Part shown: piece after piece, positions 16,617 through 25,813 of the stretch
Position numbering within the stretch: the stretch's first letter is position 1
Layout: each line of letters begins with the position of its first letter
NCBI GenBank assembly: GCA_030849965.1
Contig: JAVDKL010000002.1
Span: forward strand, 558,001-622,000
Direction: 5' to 3'
DNA length: 64,000 bases
Source of the DNA: Schauerella fraxinea
Lineage (GTDB): Bacteria; Pseudomonadota; Gammaproteobacteria; Burkholderiales; Burkholderiaceae_B
The notes under the pieces: model-generated
What the model was told of the DNA's origin: nothing
The model's input: the letters and a program-made list of their open reading frames with translations, nothing else
Databases searched by the model: none
Position numbers and translations under genes: made by a program

Positions 16617-17573
16617 TCAGCGGATCTCGGTATTCAGATCGAACATGTCCGGGCCGCGATAGCGTTTGATGGTCTGGGCAAGTTCGCCGTCTGCCAATAA
16701 GCTGTCGGCGTCATTTTTGCGAATCAGCCAGAAGTTTATCGCCGAAAGATCCACCAGAAACTCTTTGCACTGGGTTCGAGCGTCGATCATCGAGCCGGCC
16801 GCACTGCGCAGTACCTGCGCCAGCATACGACCGGGATGCTCATAAATGTGGCCGATGAAGTTGGCCAGCACGCGTTTGATCAACGCATCGTTCAGGTCGA
16901 CATTACCGTTTGCCAGGCCCTCCCAATACACCGCTTCCTGGCCATCGGGAATGAAGGTGTTTACCCACGCCTGGTAATCGCGGTCGTGTAGGATCGAGAA
17001 GGCGCGGCGATACAGAATCTCCGGATCGCTGGCTTCGAAGCTGTGCTCCTTCGTATACGCCAGCAAGCCGTCGAGTTCACTGATCAATGCGCGATGGTTG
17101 GCATTGATCTGGTTGTACTTGTCGATCAGCTTGCTCAATGCGGCACGAAACATCAGCACCTGATTGCGGCCGCCTTCGATACTGTCGAGCAACGGATAGA
17201 TCTGATATTTGTGGGCGTGAATGTGATCGATATATTGGCTGATCGCATCCGACGTCGTGTCCATCTGTTTGAACGCGCGTTCAAACAGTTCGGGCCGGCG
17301 CTGATAGAGCTGTTCGAGCTCGGCGGTATCGCGGCCGATCAGATTATCGACCTTCTGAAAATTGCCGACGATGTCGCGGATGAAGAAGCTCGAGAGCGTA
17401 TGGATCGTGTCCTGAAATTTCTCAACCGACACCGCACGAACGGTGTCGTCCAGTTGCTGCCGCTTGGCCTGCTTCTGCTTTTTGCGCTGGTCGTACAAAA
17501 AGGTGGCGGCGGAGGCAACGATGGCCAAACTCGTGGCGACATCGATGCCGATCTGGACGGAATTCAACTCCAT
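16617..17573 (-). CDS. Hypothetical membrane-anchored protein, 318 residues
   Basis: N-terminal single transmembrane segment (residues about 8-26, VATSLAIVASAATFLYD) followed by a basic RKKQKQAKRQQ stretch, so the bulk should be cytoplasmic. The rest is strongly helical with likely coiled coil (VEKFQDTIHTL, DTAELEQLYQRR, LSKLIDKYNQIN) and no motif I recognise. Start ATG at 17573 after GAGAGGAAAG (good ribosome site). Genes of this shape (short TM plus long helical domain) occur as small signalling or phage-defence-like proteins, but nothing here supports a specific role. Confidence 0.72.
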   Translation of the reverse strand: MELNSVQIGIDVATSLAIVASAATFLYDQRKKQKQAKRQQLDDTVRAVSVEKFQDTIHTLSSFFIRDIVGNFQKVDNLIGRDTAELEQLYQRRPELFERAFKQMDTTSDAISQYIDHIHAHKYQIYPLLDSIEGGRNQVLMFRAALSKLIDKYNQINANHRALISELDGLLAYTKEHSFEASDPEILYRRAFSILHDRDYQAWVNTFIPDGQEAVYWEGLANGNVDLNDALIKRVLANFIGHIYEHPGRMLAQVLRSAAGSMIDARTQCKEFLVDLSAINFWLIRKNDADSLLADGELAQTIKRYRGPDMFDLNTEIR

Positions 17574-17730
17574 GCTTTCCTCTCGATCCCGCGACAACAG
17601 CGCGGAGTGCGCTGCCCGCCTCGGGGCCGCTATTCTAATGTCCAATTGTGTCGTTTGAAGACTGAACAGAACATTTATCGAGAGCGGCCCGCTTGGGCCG
17701 ACCAAAGCACCGCTCGGGCTTTTTGTTCAT

Positions 17731-17774
17731 CGCGGTGTCACAGCACAGTGATGAGTGCGCACCCTGACACCGCG
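17731..17774. repeat. 10-bp perfect inverted repeat after the ggt stop
   Basis: CGCGGTGTCA (17731-17740) and TGACACCGCG (17765-17774), 24-base spacer. It starts 6 bases after the gamma-glutamyltransferase stop on the minus strand. No T-run follows, so it is a stem rather than a classical terminator; it may stabilise the 3' end. Confidence 0.65.
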
Positions 17775-17780
17775 TCGCGT

Positions 17781-19580
17781 CTATCGTCCCGCCGCGTACG
17801 CTTGCATGAGCCGCGGATTGGCAGCGGCGTGCAACATGCCGTCCGCATCGCGGGATGCTGCCGTCAAGCGGCCCACCGACCAGGCAGGCACTTCTTCGAT
17901 GTCGTGACCGCGTGCGCGCAAGGCATCGATCGTTTCGCGGCCCGCGCTGACCTCGATCGCCAGGTGACCCGGCTTACGGTCGCGCGGATAGAACGAACTG
18001 GGGAAGTGCTGCGTATGCGACATCGGCATGTCGATCGCTTCCTGCAGGTTCGCACCGTGATGCACATGACGCAAAAACATCATCATTTGCCACTGTTCCT
18101 GTTGGTCGCCTCCCGGCGTGCCGAACACCATATAGGGTTGGTCGCCGCGCATCGCGAGCGAGGGCGTGAGGGTGGTGCGGGGCCGTTTGTTCGGGGCCAG
18201 GGTGCACGGCAAGCCGTCCTCGAGCCAGAACATCTGTGCGCGCGTGTTCAGCCCGAATCCGAGCGCAGGAATAACCGGCGACGACTGGAACCAGCCGCCC
18301 GAGGGTGTAGCCGACACCATATTGCCCCAGCGGTCGATTACGTCCACATGGGTCGTGTCGCCCCGTTTGGCGCTCGCCCGCATGTCGGCAAGCGTGGGTT
18401 CGTTGGTGGGTGCGCCTGGCTTGGTGACGGGCGAGAGGCGGCCCAGCGTTTCCATGACGCGGTCCACCTGTGCCTCGAAGCCGGTAAGACGGCCGGGCGC
18501 CAGATCGTGCGATGCGCGCTCGGTCATCCGGCTGCGACGCAAGTCGTTGTACGCATCGGAGAGCAGCGTCTCCAGCGGCACATCCACGAAGTTGGGATCG
18601 CCGTAGTACGCCTCGCGGTCGGCGAACGCGAGCTTCATTGCCTCGGTCACCGTGTGATAGAAATGATCGCTGTTTGGGCCACCGGTGGTCAGATCGAACG
18701 GCTTGAGCAAGGCGAGTGTTTGCAGAAACGCCGGCCCCTGGCTCCAGGCGCCGGCCTTGGCGACCGTGTGGCCGTGATAGGTGTATTGCACGGGCGCTTC
18801 ATAGGTTGCCGACCACCGGGCCATGTCGTCGGCGGTCAGCACGCCGCGATGGGCGCCGCCGCTCTCGTCGGGCACCTCGGTGGTGCGGCAGAACGCGTCG
18901 ATGGCTTCAGCGACGAAGCCGCGATAAAACGCATTGCGCGCCGCTTCGATCTGGCGTTCGCGATCCGCGCCCGCGCTTTCCGCTTCCTGCAGGATGCGGC
19001 GCCACGTTTGCGCGAGTCCGGGATTCTTGAAGAGTTTGCGAGCTTCGGGCAACACGCCGCCCGGCACGTACACCTGAGCCGTGGTCGGCCACTTGGTTTC
19101 GAAAAAATCCTTCAGGCCGGCAATCGTATTGGCGATGCGCGGCATTAAGGGATGGCCGTTTTCGGCGTAGTGAATGGCGGGTTCGAGCACATCGCGCACG
19201 CGCATCGTGCCGTGGTCGCGCAGCATGAGCATCCAGGCGTCGAACGAGCCGGGCACCACGGCCGCGAGCAGGCCGTTACCCGGAATCATCGACAATCCCT
19301 CGCGCCGATAGCGTTCGAGCGTGGCGGCAGCCGGCGTGGTGCCCTGGCCGCACAGCACTTCAACACGCTTGGTGCGCGCCGAATAGAACACGGCAGGCAC
19401 CTCGCCGGCCGGGCCAACCAGGTGCGGTTCCACCACCTGCAGCATGAAGCCGCTGGTGACGCAGGCGTCGAAGGCATTGCCGCCACGCTCCAGAATGGCC
19501 ATGCCGCAGGCGGTGGCCAACCAGTGCGTGGAGGTAACCACGCCAAACGTACCCAGAATTTCAGGACGAGTGGTGAACAT
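17781..19580 (-). CDS. Gamma-glutamyltransferase family protein
   Basis: 599 residues. Ntn-hydrolase precursor that cleaves itself before a Thr; the motif AKRGDTTHVDVIDRWGN places the nucleophile at Thr409. GGTPGGDQQEQWQ and NKRPRTTLTPSL are the small-subunit substrate motifs. Such enzymes remove or transfer gamma-glutamyl groups from glutathione and related peptides. No signal peptide is visible (starts MFTTRPEILGTFGVVTSTHW), unlike periplasmic E. coli Ggt, so it is probably cytoplasmic. A peptide-binding protein gene lies 9 bases upstream on the same strand, suggesting uptake and degradation of glutathione-like peptides. Confidence 0.9.
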   Translation of the reverse strand: MFTTRPEILGTFGVVTSTHWLATACGMAILERGGNAFDACVTSGFMLQVVEPHLVGPAGEVPAVFYSARTKRVEVLCGQGTTPAAATLERYRREGLSMIPGNGLLAAVVPGSFDAWMLMLRDHGTMRVRDVLEPAIHYAENGHPLMPRIANTIAGLKDFFETKWPTTAQVYVPGGVLPEARKLFKNPGLAQTWRRILQEAESAGADRERQIEAARNAFYRGFVAEAIDAFCRTTEVPDESGGAHRGVLTADDMARWSATYEAPVQYTYHGHTVAKAGAWSQGPAFLQTLALLKPFDLTTGGPNSDHFYHTVTEAMKLAFADREAYYGDPNFVDVPLETLLSDAYNDLRRSRMTERASHDLAPGRLTGFEAQVDRVMETLGRLSPVTKPGAPTNEPTLADMRASAKRGDTTHVDVIDRWGNMVSATPSGGWFQSSPVIPALGFGLNTRAQMFWLEDGLPCTLAPNKRPRTTLTPSLAMRGDQPYMVFGTPGGDQQEQWQMMMFLRHVHHGANLQEAIDMPMSHTQHFPSSFYPRDRKPGHLAIEVSAGRETIDALRARGHDIEEVPAWSVGRLTAASRDADGMLHAAANPRLMQAYAAGR

Positions 19581-19589
19581 GCCGGCTCC

Positions 19590-21095
19590 TTACGACTTGG
19601 CGCGTTGAACGTCCTTCAGGCGGATCAAGCCGTCGGGATAAGGAACGAAGCCGTTGATTTTCTTCTGCGTGCCGAAGGTGTAGGGCAGGTAGTAGAGATA
19701 AACGATCGGGCGTTCGTCGGCCATGATGGCCAGGAACTGCGTGTACAGCGCGCGACGCTTGGCTTCATCGGGTTCGGCACGCGCCTCGTCGAGCAGGCGA
19801 TCGGCTTCGGCGTTCGAGAACTTGCCGTCGTTCAGGCTGCCTTTGGTGCTGGCGTATTGGTGAATGTTGCCGCTCGGATCGACTCGGCCCGACCAGCCGC
19901 TTTGTCCGATCTGGAAGTCGCCGCGCGCAAGGCTCGATTGGAGCGCCGCGAACTCGACCGGTCGCAACGAGATATCGAAACCGGCTTCGGCGCCCATGGC
20001 TTGAATCAGCTCATACACTTGTTGCATGACCGTGTTGTTGCCAAAAGTGATCTCGATCTTCACACGATCCACGCCGGCTTCTTTCAGCAGGGCTTTTGCG
20101 CGGGCCACATCGCGACCGCGACGTTCGGCGGTCTTGTCGAATGCGAAGCTGGCCGGCGGGAAGGGTTGATAGGCCGGTTGGAACAAGCCTTCGCCCACCA
20201 CTTGATTCAGCACATCGCGATCGATGGCCAAGTCGAGCGCCTGACGCACGCGTTTGTCCTTGGCCGCTGGGCCATCGGCACGGGCGCCGTTGGCGAGGTT
20301 GAACGTAAACGCCTGGAAACCCAAACCGGTGACCGGCGCCCAGGTCAGGTTGGCGTCCGACTTCACGGCTTGCGCATCGCTGGGTGCAACGCGTTCGATG
20401 ATGTCGAGATCGCCCGAACGCAGATTGTTCAACCGTACCGTCGAGTCCGGAATCGGCGTAAACACCACGCGGTCGAAGTTGTAGTGCGAGGCGTCGTAAT
20501 ACTTGGCGAACTTATCCAGCACGATGCGATCGTTCTGCACGCGCTCGGTGAACTTGTACGGGCCGGAACACACCGGTTTCGCGTTGGGATCCTTATCGAA
20601 CGAGGCGGGCGAGATCATCATGCCGGCACGGTCCGACAACTGTGAGAGCAACGATGCATCGGGGCCGGTCAGGCGGACGACCACGGTGTGCGCATCGGGC
20701 GCTTCTACGCTGGCCACGCTCGCGAGCTCGCTCTTGCGATTGCTGTCGGCCAACGTACGGGCGCGATCGAGGTTGGCTTTGACTGAGGCAGCATCGATCG
20801 CCACACCGTCGTGATAGACCGCATCGGTACGCAGTTTGAAGGTCAGCGTCTTGTTGCCGTCCGACCAGGCCCACGATTGCGCCAATTGGGGCACGATTTT
20901 GAGTTCGGGCGTGATCTCGACCAACTTATCGCAAAGGGATGCGAACACGATGCGACCGACGAAGGTGCGTGCACGCGCCGGATCGAGCACGTCGGGATCG
21001 TCTTGCAGGCCAATTCGTAGCGTGGATGTTTGAGCAACCGCGGCGGTGCTGCACGCGAGTGCTGCCAGGGTCAGGGCGAGGGTCAATCTACGCAT
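19590..21095 (-). CDS. ABC transporter substrate-binding protein, peptide/nickel family (SBP_bac_5)
   Basis: 501 residues. Signal peptide MRRLTLALTLAALACSTAAVAQ, then the family 5 pattern: LRIGLQDDPDVLDPARARTF near the N-terminus, LTFKLRTDAVYHDG, VCSGPYKFTERVQNDRIVLD, KDKRVRQALDLAIDRDVL. The ATG at 21095 has GGAG about 10 bases upstream; an earlier start at 21119 would add eight basic residues. Cotranscribed with the gamma-glutamyltransferase. No permease or ATPase genes for it are in the window, so it must serve a transporter encoded elsewhere. Peptide or glutathione as ligand is inference from its neighbour. Confidence 0.9.
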   Translation of the reverse strand: MRRLTLALTLAALACSTAAVAQTSTLRIGLQDDPDVLDPARARTFVGRIVFASLCDKLVEITPELKIVPQLAQSWAWSDGNKTLTFKLRTDAVYHDGVAIDAASVKANLDRARTLADSNRKSELASVASVEAPDAHTVVVRLTGPDASLLSQLSDRAGMMISPASFDKDPNAKPVCSGPYKFTERVQNDRIVLDKFAKYYDASHYNFDRVVFTPIPDSTVRLNNLRSGDLDIIERVAPSDAQAVKSDANLTWAPVTGLGFQAFTFNLANGARADGPAAKDKRVRQALDLAIDRDVLNQVVGEGLFQPAYQPFPPASFAFDKTAERRGRDVARAKALLKEAGVDRVKIEITFGNNTVMQQVYELIQAMGAEAGFDISLRPVEFAALQSSLARGDFQIGQSGWSGRVDPSGNIHQYASTKGSLNDGKFSNAEADRLLDEARAEPDEAKRRALYTQFLAIMADERPIVYLYYLPYTFGTQKKINGFVPYPDGLIRLKDVQRAKS

Positions 21096-21718
21096 GGGAA
21101 ATCGTCTCCGGAATCGCAATCAAAGGGCGGCGCACAGATGCGAACCGCCGTCATAAAACTGACGGCCATTGTAAGACTCTGGTGGCTGGAGATGTGTGGT
21201 CGATGTGGTCAATTCGATGCCATCGCAAGGGGCTGGGATATTCCGACCGCTATGCAATATGCGCGTTATGCACTGAAGACGACATCATGTGACGCGATTT
21301 GCGCACAATGCACTCGGAGGCCACTGTGCCGCTGCGTCGCGTCGATGCGCCATCGCCAGGGTGGTGGTTGCTCTGGCGCAACAAATCCACAACGCACGTT
21401 TATCTTGCATGAGTGAATCGGTTAATCAAAGCCCAATGTCCGAAGCGCGAAGCTGACACGCGGATTACTAAATCGCTGCGAAAAAGAATACTCGGAAAAT
21501 ACGGCTACTGCAGAAATCATATTTTCCGAAATTTCCGATGTTGAGTCGTAAATGCATTCGTCGCGCATTCGTAAGACCAGATTAATCGGTATTTACGATA
21601 ATGAAACATCGCGAGAAATCATGATACTTTTGCTGAGTACTTGGACTTACCGCACCCGGCGCCGATCGCAGCGGCGTCGGATCTACGCAGCCCGTTTATT
21701 TTTTTCCAGGAGACGTCC
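21096..21718. other. Long intergenic region between divergent SBP and chemotaxis genes
   Basis: 623 bases. The right half (about 21415-21650) is clearly AT-richer than the surrounding genes. The reading frames are not convincing, apart from a 28-codon frame at 21326-21412 behind a GGAGG (see findings). It must hold the promoters of both flanking genes; I cannot identify a flagellar sigma-28 promoter with confidence. Confidence 0.5.
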
Positions 21719-23113
21719 ATGGGACGGTTCTCATTCAGTGGGCTTTTTGGGATTGGTCGCCGTCAGCGGCAAGCCGAGATAATCGGCCAGCTTGCCGCAA
21801 TTAATCGTGCGCAAGCCGTGATCGAGTTTAATCTTGAGGGGCATGTGCTCATGGCCAATCAAAATTTCCTCGATACGATGGGATATGCGTTGGACGAGGT
21901 CGTGGGTGCGCATCATCAGATGTTTGTGACGCATGAGGAACGTAGCAGCCCCGCCTATCGCGATTTCTGGCATAAGCTCGGCGCCGGGCAATACGATGCC
22001 GGGCGTTATTTGCGCGTGGCCAAGGACGGTCGCGAGGTGTGGCTGCAGGCGACCTACAACCCGATACTGGATCACACGGGCGAGCCCATCAAAATCGTCA
22101 AATACGCCACCGACATTACCGACCAGGAACGGCGCGATGCCGATGTACGCGGTCAATTGGAGGCGATCGGCAAAGTGCAGGCAATCATCGAGTTCGAACT
22201 CGACGGCACCGTCATCTGGGCCAACGATCTCTTTTTAAGTTCGCTGGGCTATACACAAGACGAGGTCGTAGGCCGCCATCACAGCATGTTCGTGCAGCCT
22301 GAAGACCGTCAGTCGGCGCTGTATCGGCAGTTCTGGGAAAAGCTTGCCATGGGATGCAATGATTCCGGACAGTATTTGCGTATCGGCAAGCATGGCCGGC
22401 AAGTGTGGATCGAGGCGAGCTACAACCCGATTTTCGATGCCTCAGGGCGGCCATTCAAAGTCGTGAAATATGCGACTGACATCACGCGGCGGTTTACTGC
22501 GGCGCAGGCGCTGCGTGGTGCGGTCGTGGGCCTTACTGAAAACGCCGATCGCGCCTCGCAAGCGGATTTGCTCGCCCGTGAGGCATGTGGCGTGGCCGAG
22601 CAGGGCGGTCGTACAGTCGATGATGTGGTGAGCGCCATGCAGGCCATCACCAGCAATTCGCGACGTATCTCCGAAATCGTCGGCGTCGTCGACACCATTG
22701 CATTTCAAACCAATATTCTTGCGCTGAATGCCGCGGTAGAAGCGGCGCGCGCCGGTTCGCACGGCAAGGGGTTTGCCGTCGTGGCCACGGAAGTGCGCAA
22801 TCTGGCGCAAAGCAGTGCGTCGGCCGCGCGTGAAATCAAATCGCTGATCGCTACCTCGGTATCGGAAATCGATCGCGGTGCCGGTCTGGTGCAAACGGCA
22901 GGCACGACCATGCAGGATATTCTTGTGTCGTCGCGCCGGGTAACCGAAATCATGGCCGAAGTTGTGGCGGTATCGCTGGCGCAGTCCCATACGCTGGGCG
23001 ATGTGACTGACGATATAACGGAAAGCACGCTCAAACGTGCCGATGCACGGTTGCGACCACCGCCGCCCATCCGCACAAAGTCAGTATCGGCAGCGCGTTT
23101 GACGCTGCATTGA
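21719..23113 (+). CDS. Soluble PAS-PAS methyl-accepting chemotaxis protein (BdlA-like)
   Basis: 464 residues. Two PAS domains (about residues 20-130 and 145-255), both carrying the pattern LDEVVGAHHQMFV / QDEVVGRHHSMFV and a PAC-like KYATDIT close, which resembles haem/FAD-sensing aerotaxis PAS pairs. A short MCP signalling domain follows with the hairpin FQTNILALNAAVEAARAG and GKGFAVVATEVRNLAQSSAS. No transmembrane segment is present. The same architecture is found in Pseudomonas BdlA, a regulator of biofilm dispersal, and in other cytoplasmic energy-taxis receptors. Start ATG after CAGGAGACGTCC. The C-terminal tail is short and lacks a CheR/CheB-binding pentapeptide. Confidence 0.9.
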   Translation: MGRFSFSGLFGIGRRQRQAEIIGQLAAINRAQAVIEFNLEGHVLMANQNFLDTMGYALDEVVGAHHQMFVTHEERSSPAYRDFWHKLGAGQYDAGRYLRVAKDGREVWLQATYNPILDHTGEPIKIVKYATDITDQERRDADVRGQLEAIGKVQAIIEFELDGTVIWANDLFLSSLGYTQDEVVGRHHSMFVQPEDRQSALYRQFWEKLAMGCNDSGQYLRIGKHGRQVWIEASYNPIFDASGRPFKVVKYATDITRRFTAAQALRGAVVGLTENADRASQADLLAREACGVAEQGGRTVDDVVSAMQAITSNSRRISEIVGVVDTIAFQTNILALNAAVEAARAGSHGKGFAVVATEVRNLAQSSASAAREIKSLIATSVSEIDRGAGLVQTAGTTMQDILVSSRRVTEIMAEVVAVSLAQSHTLGDVTDDITESTLKRADARLRPPPPIRTKSVSAARLTLH

Positions 23114-23188
23114 ACTAATCCTTTAAGGCATGCAGACGCCCGAATAGCCCTGGGCTACCCTGTGCACTCTGCATGGGGGTGCAACAAT

Positions 23189-23647
23189 ATGGAAAAGGTC
23201 GACCTTTCCAAACTCGGCGCTGAAGAATTCGAAAAATTAGTGCGCTGGTGTCAGCGTTATTTTCGCTGGAAACTTGCAAGGCTCAGGCAGGCTCAGCGGC
23301 CCGGGCTGCGCGATTATGAATTCGCTTTCGAGACCACGTGTAATGCCTTGCTGGAAGAGGGCGTTATTGATGGGATGGGTGACGCGTTTGGCGGCATGGA
23401 TCCCGAAATCGCCAAACTCTTCGTGGCTGAACTCGCCTATATCAATGCCGCAGCCAACCAATTGGGTCCGCAGCAGGGTTCCAACGCTGAGCCGGAGGCG
23501 GAAGGCAAGGCAGTCGACGTGATTCGAACCGGCAAAGATAGCCTGGACGAACTGGTGGTGGACGGTTTGCCGCCTGCGATGCGGGTGCGCGTCAGACGCC
23601 TATTGGCCATTCTGAGCGAGATCCTGTTGTTGGGCAAAATTGGCTGA
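23189..23647 (+). CDS. Hypothetical protein, 152 residues
   Basis: Begins MEKVDLSKLGAEEFEKLVRW. Helical: a first half with aromatic/basic character (RWCQRYFRWKLARLRQAQRP), then ELAYINAAANQLG and a C-terminal VRVRRLLAILSEILLLGKIG. No motif recognised, no signal peptide or clear transmembrane helix. ATG at 23189 lies in a GGGGT context; a GTG at 23162 is the alternative. It lies 75 bases after the chemotaxis gene on the same strand, so it may be cotranscribed, but a functional link is only suggested by position. Confidence 0.65.
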   Translation: MEKVDLSKLGAEEFEKLVRWCQRYFRWKLARLRQAQRPGLRDYEFAFETTCNALLEEGVIDGMGDAFGGMDPEIAKLFVAELAYINAAANQLGPQQGSNAEPEAEGKAVDVIRTGKDSLDELVVDGLPPAMRVRVRRLLAILSEILLLGKIG

Positions 23648-23860
23648 CGACGCGGGGCATCATAGGAACCACGTTGGGCAACACGCGTTATCAACGGGGG
23701 GAGCAGTTGTTTTGCCGAGCCGATAAAACAGCGGCACTGGACCTATCGGTTGAGCAGCATGATTGAGCGCGGGTGATCGTGCTGCCTGTTTGTGTCGCAA
23801 TAGACGCCCAACGTGGATCAGGGCTTGGTCGACTCGGCAGCAGCGCAGTGCATTTCACGA

Positions 23861-23866
23861 TACAAT
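23861..23866 (+). promoter_or_regulatory. Probable -10 element of ssrA
   Basis: TACAAT, ending 9 bases before the first mature base of the tmRNA. A -35 hexamer at the expected distance is weak. Confidence 0.5.
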
Positions 23867-23875
23867 AAGCGTACT

Positions 23876-24242
23876 GGGGCCGATCCGGATTCGACGTGGG
23901 TCGCGAAACAGTGCAGGGCATGTCGAGCACCAGTACGCTCGTTAAACCACTGGAAACACTACAAACGCCAACGACGAGCGTTTCGCTCTCGCCGCTTAAG
24001 CGGTGAGCCGTAGCACTGATCTGTCTTTGGGTCAGGTGGGGTCAAACTCACAGCTACGACACTTACAAAGAATCGGGATCTAGCCGGGTCACACGCGTTA
24101 GGCCTTAAAAAGAAGTGAATCGCTGAGGGCCGGCCTGTCGGTTGGCTAAGCCCGAGGTTAAACAAAAAATAAATCGACTACGCATGTAGAACTGCCTGCA
24201 GAGGGCTCGCGGACGGGGGTTCAATTCCCCCCGGCTCCACCA
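23876..24242 (+). ncRNA. ssrA: Transfer-messenger RNA (tmRNA, ssrA)
   Basis: One-piece tmRNA of 367 bases. The 5' end GGGGCCGATCCGGATTCGAC and 3' end GGTTCAATTCCCCCCGGCTC followed by CACCA form the tRNA-like acceptor and T arm with encoded CCA. The tag reading frame runs 23967-23999: resume codon GCC, peptide ANDERFALAA, then TAA. This tag is typical of betaproteobacteria including Bordetella. tmRNA with SmpB rescues stalled ribosomes and marks the product for proteolysis. The 3' end, a common integration site for islands, is followed at once by a terminator and host genes, so the site is empty here. Confidence 0.97.
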
Positions 24243-24272
24243 TTATTCCGCTTGATATCGAGTAGATATATA

Positions 24273-24304
24273 AAAGCCAACCTTTCGAGGTTGGCTTTTT
24301 TTTA
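24273..24304 (+). terminator. Rho-independent terminator of ssrA
   Basis: AAAGCCAACC, loop TTTCGA, GGTTGGCTTT then further T residues; 10-bp stem, 31 bases after the tmRNA end. Confidence 0.92.
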
Positions 24305-24331
24305 TCCTGCGGGATGCGAGGGGAGGCGCGG

Positions 24332-25015
24332 TTAACCCGCCGCCCGCGCTTTGGCCGGCAAAAGACTTTCGATCGCGGCCCATAATGTCTCGACCGAATC
24401 GGCCGTGGCGTTTGCTTCCCACTTTGTCACGTCGCCGTTTTCACCCAAATACCCATAAGCGGCGGCCACGACCGGCATGCCGGCGGCATGCGCAGACTGG
24501 ATGTCGCGCAAATCGTCGCCCACATATACGCACTGATCCGGCGTATAGCCGGCTTTTCGGGCGGCATACAACAAAGGTTCAGGGTGCGGCTTGGCATGCG
24601 GCGTGGTATCGCCGCATACAAGCACGGCACTTTCTTCGACCAATCCCAGAAATTCGACGATCGGCAGCGTGAGATAAGTGACTTTGTTGGTCACGATGCC
24701 CCAGGCCATACCGCGCCGAACGATATCGTCCAGCAGGTCGGCGATGCCGGGAAACAGTCGGCTGTGCACGGTGGAGCCAGCGGCATAATCTTCAAGAAAC
24801 TGCAGGCGGGCGGGCTCATAGGCGGCATCGTCCGGCGTCAGGCCCAATGCCTCGCGCAGCAAACCGCGCGCACCCTGCGATGCCACGGGGCGCAACTGCT
24901 CATAGGGCAAGTGATCCATGCCACGGCGCGTGCGCTGATGATTGGCCGCCGCGACCAGATCGGGGGCGGTATCGGCAAGCGTGCCGTCGAAGTCGAAAAG
25001 AATGAGTGCGGTCAT
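24332..25015 (-). CDS. gph: Phosphoglycolate phosphatase (HAD family)
   Basis: 227 residues. HAD-superfamily signatures: [13 protein letters not shown] (Asp8 nucleophile, Asp10), VTNKVTYL (motif II/III region) and [13 protein letters not shown] (acidic motif IV). Dephosphorylates 2-phosphoglycolate formed in DNA repair; closely related enzymes dephosphorylate other small phosphates. The start overlaps the ubiG stop by 4 bases (ATGA), a ubiG-gph pairing usual in proteobacteria. Confidence 0.9.
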   Translation of the reverse strand: MTALILFDFDGTLADTAPDLVAAANHQRTRRGMDHLPYEQLRPVASQGARGLLREALGLTPDDAAYEPARLQFLEDYAAGSTVHSRLFPGIADLLDDIVRRGMAWGIVTNKVTYLTLPIVEFLGLVEESAVLVCGDTTPHAKPHPEPLLYAARKAGYTPDQCVYVGDDLRDIQSAHAAGMPVVAAAYGYLGENGDVTKWEANATADSVETLWAAIESLLPAKARAAG

Positions 25016-25740
25016 TTGCGGCAGGCCATCAAGTAGTTCACCGACGTGTCGTTGGACAACGCATAGATCTGGGTGAGGGGGTTGTAGGTCATGCCGCGCA
25101 TGCTTTGCGGCTCAAGGCCGGCTTCGCGCGCAGCGCTGGATAATTCGCTGGGTTTGATGAAATTTTCATACGAATGCGTGCCTCGCGGCAGCAGACGCAA
25201 TACATATTCGGCGCCGATGATGGCGAAGAGAAACGATTTGGGATTGCGATTGAGTGTGGAAAAGAACACATGGCCGCCCGGTTTGACCAGGCGGGCGCAG
25301 GCTTGCACGACCGATGCGGGGTTGGGGACGTGCTCCAGCATTTCCATGCAGGCCACTATGTCATAGGACAGTGGTTGCTCTTCGGCCAAGGTTTCGACCG
25401 GAACGGCGCGATAGTCGACCTTGATGCCCGACTCCAGGCCGTGCAACTTGGCGACCTTCAGTGATTTTTCGGCCAGATCGATGCCGGTGACGTCGGCCCC
25501 AGCGGTTGCCATGCTCTCCGACAAGATGCCGCCACCGCAGCCCACATCCAGAATACGCTTGCCGGATAGACCGCCCGCGAGGGTGCTGATCCATTCAAGG
25601 CGCAGCGGATTGATCGCGTGCAGCGGTTTGAATTCGCTATTGGGATCCCACCAGCGCGCGGCCAACGCACCGAACTTTTCCAGTTCGGCCTGGTCGGCAT
25701 TCAGGCGGGCGTTCGGGGAATCGGCGGTCGAGGCGCGCAT
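25012..25740 (-). CDS. ubiG: Ubiquinone biosynthesis O-methyltransferase UbiG
   Basis: 242 residues. Catalyses both O-methylations of the ubiquinone ring with S-adenosylmethionine. Motifs: [23 protein letters not shown]-binding [29 protein letters not shown] and [22 protein letters not shown] at 25740 begins [10 protein letters not shown]; a TTG 15 bases earlier is possible, and neither has a strong ribosome site. It lies just downstream of the ompA terminator, with gph overlapping its 3' end. Confidence 0.94.
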   Translation of the reverse strand: MRASTADSPNARLNADQAELEKFGALAARWWDPNSEFKPLHAINPLRLEWISTLAGGLSGKRILDVGCGGGILSESMATAGADVTGIDLAEKSLKVAKLHGLESGIKVDYRAVPVETLAEEQPLSYDIVACMEMLEHVPNPASVVQACARLVKPGGHVFFSTLNRNPKSFLFAIIGAEYVLRLLPRGTHSYENFIKPSELSSAAREAGLEPQSMRGMTYNPLTQIYALSNDTSVNYLMACRK

Positions 25741-25760
25741 AATCAGTCCGTCCAATACAT

Positions 25761-25794
25761 AAAAAAAGGGCCTCGCTATGCGAGGCCCTTAATT
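25761..25794 (-). terminator. Terminator of ompA
   Basis: AAGGGCCTCGC / GCGAGGCCCTT around a 3-base loop; on the minus strand it ends in seven T residues. Sits between ompA and ubiG, so ubiG needs its own promoter or read-through. Confidence 0.88.
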
Positions 25795-25813
25795 GTAGCG
25801 GCTAGCGCTTCAA

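Noticed and set aside
17043-19148. 701-codon plus-strand frame across the gamma-glutamyltransferase gene
   Set aside because: Antisense shadow: the minus-strand enzymes are clear, and the translation is Arg/His-rich low complexity.
24243-24331. Integrated island at the tmRNA 3' end
   Set aside because: No integrase and no repeat of the tmRNA end; the terminator and gph-ubiG follow directly.
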